From assembly GCA_016195145.1 (NCBI GenBank), contig JACQAF010000156.1, forward strand, positions 1-19,445: a stretch of DNA of 19,445 bases, written 5' to 3'. Under the pieces are notes generated by a model. It saw only the letters and a program-made list of their open reading frames with translations, did no database searches and had not been told where the DNA came from. The translations under genes were made by a program, and so were the position numbers. The DNA comes from Rhodospirillales bacterium. Its GTDB lineage: Bacteria; Pseudomonadota; Alphaproteobacteria; CACIAM-22H2. This document shows positions 16,479 to 19,445 of the stretch, piece by piece (the first letter of the stretch is position 1; the number at the start of each line of letters is the position of its first letter).

Positions 16479-18220
16479 GCGCCGTGGGCCGCCTTGAGGC
16501 CGAGTTCTTCGCGCTTCATTTCGAGTTCGAGCCAGCGCTCCTCGGCGGCGGCGAGCGCCGCGCGCACCTCGCCGATGCGCGCCAGCGCTGCGTCGAAGGC
16601 CGCGCGGTCGCGTTCATACAGCGTCGGATCGGCGAGCCGGGATTCGAGGCGGTCGCGCTCCGCAGTCAGGCGCGCGATCTCGCCGGGGAGCGATTCGAGC
16701 TCGCGCGTTTCCTTGTACGACATCCGCGCCCGCGCCGGTTTTTCCGCCCCCTCGGCGCGCGCCGGCGATTTCGGCCTGGCCGCCGCCGGCCGGCCCGGTA
16801 TACCCGCACCGAATGCGCCGCCTTCGCTCGTATCCCGAAGATAATCGCTGAACCCGCCGGCATATTCCCGCACCCGGCCGTCGCCGCTCATCGCCATCAG
16901 GCCGTTGACCAGCCGGTCGAGGAAATCGCGATCATGGCTGACGATCAGCAGCGTGCCCTCGTATTCGTCGAGCACCTCCTGCAGCAGGTCGAGAGTGTCG
17001 ATGTCGAGATCGTTGGTCGGCTCGTCGAGGATCAAAAGGTTGCTCGGCTGGGCCAGCGTGCGGGCCAGCATCAGCCGGTTGCGCTCGCCGCCCGACAGCC
17101 CGCCGACCAGCGATTTCGCCTGCTTCTCGTCGAACAGGAAATCGCGCAGATAGGCGACGACATGGCGCGATCGGCCGCGCACCATCACGCGGTCGCCGCC
17201 TTCGGGGCACAGGGTCTGCCACAGCGTCTTGGCGGGATCGAGGACGGCGCGCCGCTGGTCGAAATAGGCCGGATGCACGGTCTTGGCGAGGCGCAGCCGG
17301 CCGCTATCGGGCGCGAGTTCGCCGGTCATCAGGCGGATCAGCGTCGTTTTGCCGGCGCCGTTCGGCCCGATGATGCCGATGCGGTCGCCGCGCGTCGCCA
17401 GCTTCGCCCGCCCGGCCGCGCCGATCCAGCCGGCGCGCGCGGCGCGCATTTCGAGCAGCCGGCGCTTGCGTCCCTCGTTGCGCCGCCGGCGGGCGGAGAC
17501 GGAGCGCGCCAGCCATTCGCCCTCGCTGGCGATGCGCCGGTCGATCTTCGCCTGGGCGCGAGCCTCTTCCTCGATGATCGTGTCCGACCACGCCTCGAAA
17601 TGGGCGTAGCCGCGTTCGAGAATGCGCATCTGCCCGCGGTCGAGCCATAGCGTGCGCTGCGACAGGCGGGTGAGAAAGGCGCGGTCGTGGCTGATCAGCA
17701 GCACGCCGCCGGCATAGGATTCGAGAAAGCGCTCCAGCCATTCGATGGTCGGCAGGTCGAGATGGTTGGTCGGCTCGTCGAGCAGCAGTACGTCCGGCTC
17801 GCCGACCAGCGCGCGGGCGAGCGCCGCGCGCCGCGTTTCGCCGCCCGACAATTCGGCCAGACGGCGCGACCCGTCGAGCGACAGGCGCGACAGAACCGCC
17901 TCGATCTTGTGGCGCGCGGTTTCCGCCGGCTCGCGATCGAGCCCGCCAGCGACGTGTTCGGCGATCGTCGCCGTCGTCCGCAGATCGACCTCCTGCGGCA
18001 GATAGGCGAGGCTGAGGCCCGGCTGGACGAAACGCTCGCCGCCGTCGAGGTCGACCAGCCCGGCGAGCACCTTAAGCAGGGTCGACTTGCCGCAACCGTT
18101 GCGCCCGACAAGGCAGGCGCGTTCGCCGCGCCCGATGCCGACATCGAGGCCCGCAAAGATCGTCCGGTCGCCGAAGGTGACTTTCGCCGCCTTGAGCGCG
18201 AGAAAAGGCGCTGCCGCCAT
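16475..18220 (-). CDS. uup: ABC-F ATPase, Uup type, with a gap at the start of the second ATPase domain
   Basis: Soluble ABC-F protein; Uup-type members act on ribosomes and on DNA rearrangement frequency. It has 581 residues from the ATG at 18220. Domain 1 has Walker A GRNGCGKST (39-47), LSGGE (124-128), LLLDEPTNHLD (145-155) and SHD (177-179). The Uup-type linker ends in RRRNEGRKRRLLEMRAAR. Domain 2 has GPNGAGKTT (285-293), LSGGE (375-379), LILDEPTNDLD and SHD (428-430). A C-terminal coiled coil (about 500-575) is the Uup DNA-binding tail. Between GRAKLAT (270-276) and RGDRIGIIGPNG (277-288) about 35 residues present in homologues are missing, including the first strands and A-loop aromatic residue of domain 2. 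The frame is kept. GGAG lies about 11 bases before the ATG. Confidence 0.88.
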   Translation of the reverse strand: MAAAPFLALKAAKVTFGDRTIFAGLDVGIGRGERACLVGRNGCGKSTLLKVLAGLVDLDGGERFVQPGLSLAYLPQEVDLRTTATIAEHVAGGLDREPAETARHKIEAVLSRLSLDGSRRLAELSGGETRRAALARALVGEPDVLLLDEPTNHLDLPTIEWLERFLESYAGGVLLISHDRAFLTRLSQRTLWLDRGQMRILERGYAHFEAWSDTIIEEEARAQAKIDRRIASEGEWLARSVSARRRRNEGRKRRLLEMRAARAGWIGAAGRAKLATRGDRIGIIGPNGAGKTTLIRLMTGELAPDSGRLRLAKTVHPAYFDQRRAVLDPAKTLWQTLCPEGGDRVMVRGRSRHVVAYLRDFLFDEKQAKSLVGGLSGGERNRLMLARTLAQPSNLLILDEPTNDLDIDTLDLLQEVLDEYEGTLLIVSHDRDFLDRLVNGLMAMSGDGRVREYAGGFSDYLRDTSEGGAFGAGIPGRPAAARPKSPARAEGAEKPARARMSYKETRELESLPGEIARLTAERDRLESRLADPTLYERDRAAFDAALARIGEVRAALAAAEERWLELEMKREELGLKAAHGA

Positions 18221-18391
18221 GGGGTGGATCGCTCCGTTATGCGGGGCGCACCCTAGCGATTTCGGGCCACCGACGCCAGCCCGCCCCGCGATGCGGCTGG
18301 CACGGGTTACCCCTCGCATGCTAGGACAGATCGAAGATAAAAAACCGGGCGTCGCTCACGGCAGCCCGGCACGAAACGGGGAGGATAGGGC
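18221..18391. other. Divergent intergenic region between uup and the peptide ABC ATPase
   Basis: This 171-base region must hold promoters for both directions. No strong match was found. Weak options are TAGGGT (18255-18250) for uup on the minus strand, and TGGCAC (18298-18303) with TAGGAC (18322-18327) on the plus strand. It also contains an imperfect hairpin with GCCAGC/GCTGGC arms (18275-18301) and a terminator-like hairpin at 18339-18369. Confidence 0.5.
18339..18369 (-). terminator. Terminator-like hairpin on the minus strand
   Basis: Read on the minus strand, CCGGGC and GCCCGG (18369-18364 and 18350-18345) form a six-pair GC stem around a 13-base loop, followed directly by six Ts (18344-18339). 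No minus-strand gene lies immediately to its right, so it would stop antisense transcription out of the peptide transporter gene before uup. On the plus strand the same hairpin lies just before the ribosome binding site. Confidence 0.45.
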
Positions 18392-18394
18392 TTG
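18382..18394 (+). promoter_or_regulatory. Ribosome binding site that fixes a TTG start
   Basis: AGGA (18382-18385) stands six bases before TTG (18392-18394). An in-frame TAG at 18386-18388 excludes any start further upstream. The next usable codon, GTG at residue 36, would remove the first strand of the ATPase fold. Confidence 0.8.
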
Positions 18395-19445
18395 GCGGCT
18401 GCGTCGCAGACGGCGGAGCGTTCGGAGGCGCGCGACGGCGCGCCGCTGCTCGAAATCGACAATCTTCACGTCCATTTCGCCACCTCGCACGGCCTCGTGC
18501 GCGCGGTCGAAGGGCTGTCCTACGCCGTGCGACGCGGCGAGATCGTGGCGCTGGTCGGCGAATCCGGCTGCGGCAAGTCGGTCTCGGCGCTGGCCATCAT
18601 GCGTCTGCTCGCCCGGCCGGCGGGGCGCGTCGTCGCCGGGCGAATCCTGTTCGAGGGGCGCGATCTGCCGACCCTCACCGAGGACGAGATGCGCACCGTG
18701 CGCGGACGCGACATCTCGATGATCTTCCAGGAGCCGATGACCTCGCTCAATCCCGTTCTGACCATCGGATTGCAGATCATGGAGCCGCTGATCATCCATC
18801 TGAAGATGGACGCGGGCGCGGCGCGGGCGCGGGCGGTGGAGCTGCTTGGCCTGGTCGGCATCACCGACGCCGAGCGGCGGCTCGACCAGTACCCGCACCA
18901 GTTTTCGGGCGGCATGCGCCAGCGAGCGATGATCGCCATCGGGCTCGCCTGCAATCCCAAGCTGATCATCGCCGACGAGCCGACGACGGCGCTCGACGTC
19001 ACCATCCAGGCGCAGATCCTGGAGCTGATGCGCGACCTCGCGCGCCGGCTCGACATCGCGCTGATCGTGATCACGCACAATCTCGGCATCGTCGCCCGCT
19101 ACGCCGACCGGGTGAACGTGATGTACGCGGCGCGCGGGGTCGGGCAGGGCGCGGCCGACGCGGTGTCCGCCCGCCCGCGCCATCCCTATACGCTCGGCCT
19201 GCTGCGCGCCGTGCCGCGGCTCGACCGGCCGCGCGGCGCGCGGCTCGCCACCATCGAAGGCCTGCCGCCGAACCTGCTCGACCCACCCGCCGGCTGCCGC
19301 TTCGCCCCGCGCTGCGCGTTTGCGCAGCCCCGATGCGCCAATGACCCGCCGCTGGTCGAGGTCGAGCCCGATCACCGTTCCGCCTGCCTGCGCGCCGATG
19401 AGCTGGACGGCGGGGAACCGGCGGCGGTCTCGCCGATGCCGGCCG
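18392..19445 (+). CDS. Oligopeptide/dipeptide ABC transporter ATP-binding protein (runs off right edge)
   Basis: Cytoplasmic ATPase of an Opp/Dpp-type peptide importer. At least 351 residues are visible without a stop. Walker A is GESGCGKS (56-63), the Q-loop is IFQEPMTSLNP, the signature is SGGMRQR, and Walker B is LIIADEPTTALDVTIQAQIL. The H-loop is ITHNLGIVA, where family members usually have THDLG. The oligo_HPY region follows (RPRHPYTLGLL, then LPPNLLDPPAGCRFAPRC with its cysteine cluster), which identifies the peptide branch. A short stretch (VMYAARGVGQG) departs from the usual VMYAGRVVEQG. The gene starts at TTG and is divergent from uup. The frame is open at base 19445, so a separate DppD/OppD or a fused two-domain ATPase are both possible. 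Permease partners are outside the window. Confidence 0.92.
   Translation, partial: MAAASQTAERSEARDGAPLLEIDNLHVHFATSHGLVRAVEGLSYAVRRGEIVALVGESGCGKSVSALAIMRLLARPAGRVVAGRILFEGRDLPTLTEDEMRTVRGRDISMIFQEPMTSLNPVLTIGLQIMEPLIIHLKMDAGAARARAVELLGLVGITDAERRLDQYPHQFSGGMRQRAMIAIGLACNPKLIIADEPTTALDVTIQAQILELMRDLARRLDIALIVITHNLGIVARYADRVNVMYAARGVGQGAADAVSARPRHPYTLGLLRAVPRLDRPRGARLATIEGLPPNLLDPPAGCRFAPRCAFAQPRCANDPPLVEVEPDHRSACLRADELDGGEPAAVSPMPA

Noticed and set aside
18298..18312. TGGCACGG resembling a sigma-54 -24 element before the peptide transporter gene
   Set aside because: The required GC of the -12 element is absent at the correct spacing (CC is found instead).

Overview
The window is about two-thirds G+C (judged by eye) with densely packed, overlapping genes, and it is almost certainly chromosomal DNA of an alphaproteobacterium. 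Support comes from the gene order, the short proline-rich FtsL with a coiled coil followed by an LRAEWSYINQP block, a class A RNase P RNA, and an exact GTTC-N7-GTTC site, which is the LexA operator form of Alphaproteobacteria. I cannot place it below class level with confidence.

Region 1 (1-14069, minus strand) is the division and cell wall (dcw) cluster in canonical order, read right to left: mraZ, rsmH, ftsL, ftsI, murE, murF, mraY, murD, ftsW, murG, murC, murB, ddl. ddl runs off the left edge. Together these genes make UDP-MurNAc-pentapeptide (MurB, C, D, E, F, Ddl), convert it to lipid I and lipid II (MraY, MurG), and polymerise and crosslink it at the septum (FtsW, FtsI). FtsL is a divisome scaffold, RsmH modifies 16S rRNA, and MraZ regulates the cluster. 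Nearly every junction is a 4-base ATGA or GTGA overlap (a 1-base TGATG at ftsL/ftsI), so translation is probably coupled along the operon. murB is broken by an internal deletion that shifts its frame.

Region 2 (14070-14486) is a 417-base, comparatively AT-rich leader without a credible gene. It is the most interesting non-coding stretch. It holds four TGGG units on an exact 10-base period plus a fifth decayed unit (the form of an MraZ operator), a candidate promoter inside that array, a perfect 19-base palindrome, an exact alphaproteobacterial LexA-type site, and an AT-rich inverted repeat.

Region 3 (14487-18220, minus strand) holds rnpB, an Amidase_2-type N-acetylmuramoyl-L-alanine amidase, an EamA/DMT exporter and a Uup-type ABC-F ATPase. 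The three proteins overlap by ATGA junctions. A good rnpB promoter candidate has its -35 box over the amidase stop codon. The Uup protein lacks about 35 residues at the start of its second ATPase domain.

Region 4 (18221-19445) is a 171-base divergent intergenic region followed by the plus-strand start of an Opp/Dpp-type peptide ABC transporter ATPase. That gene starts at TTG and is cut by the window edge.

I see no mobile element, CRISPR array, tRNA or unmistakably novel multi-gene system. The novelty is in the stacked regulatory sites ahead of mraZ and in the two internal deletions in normally conserved genes.
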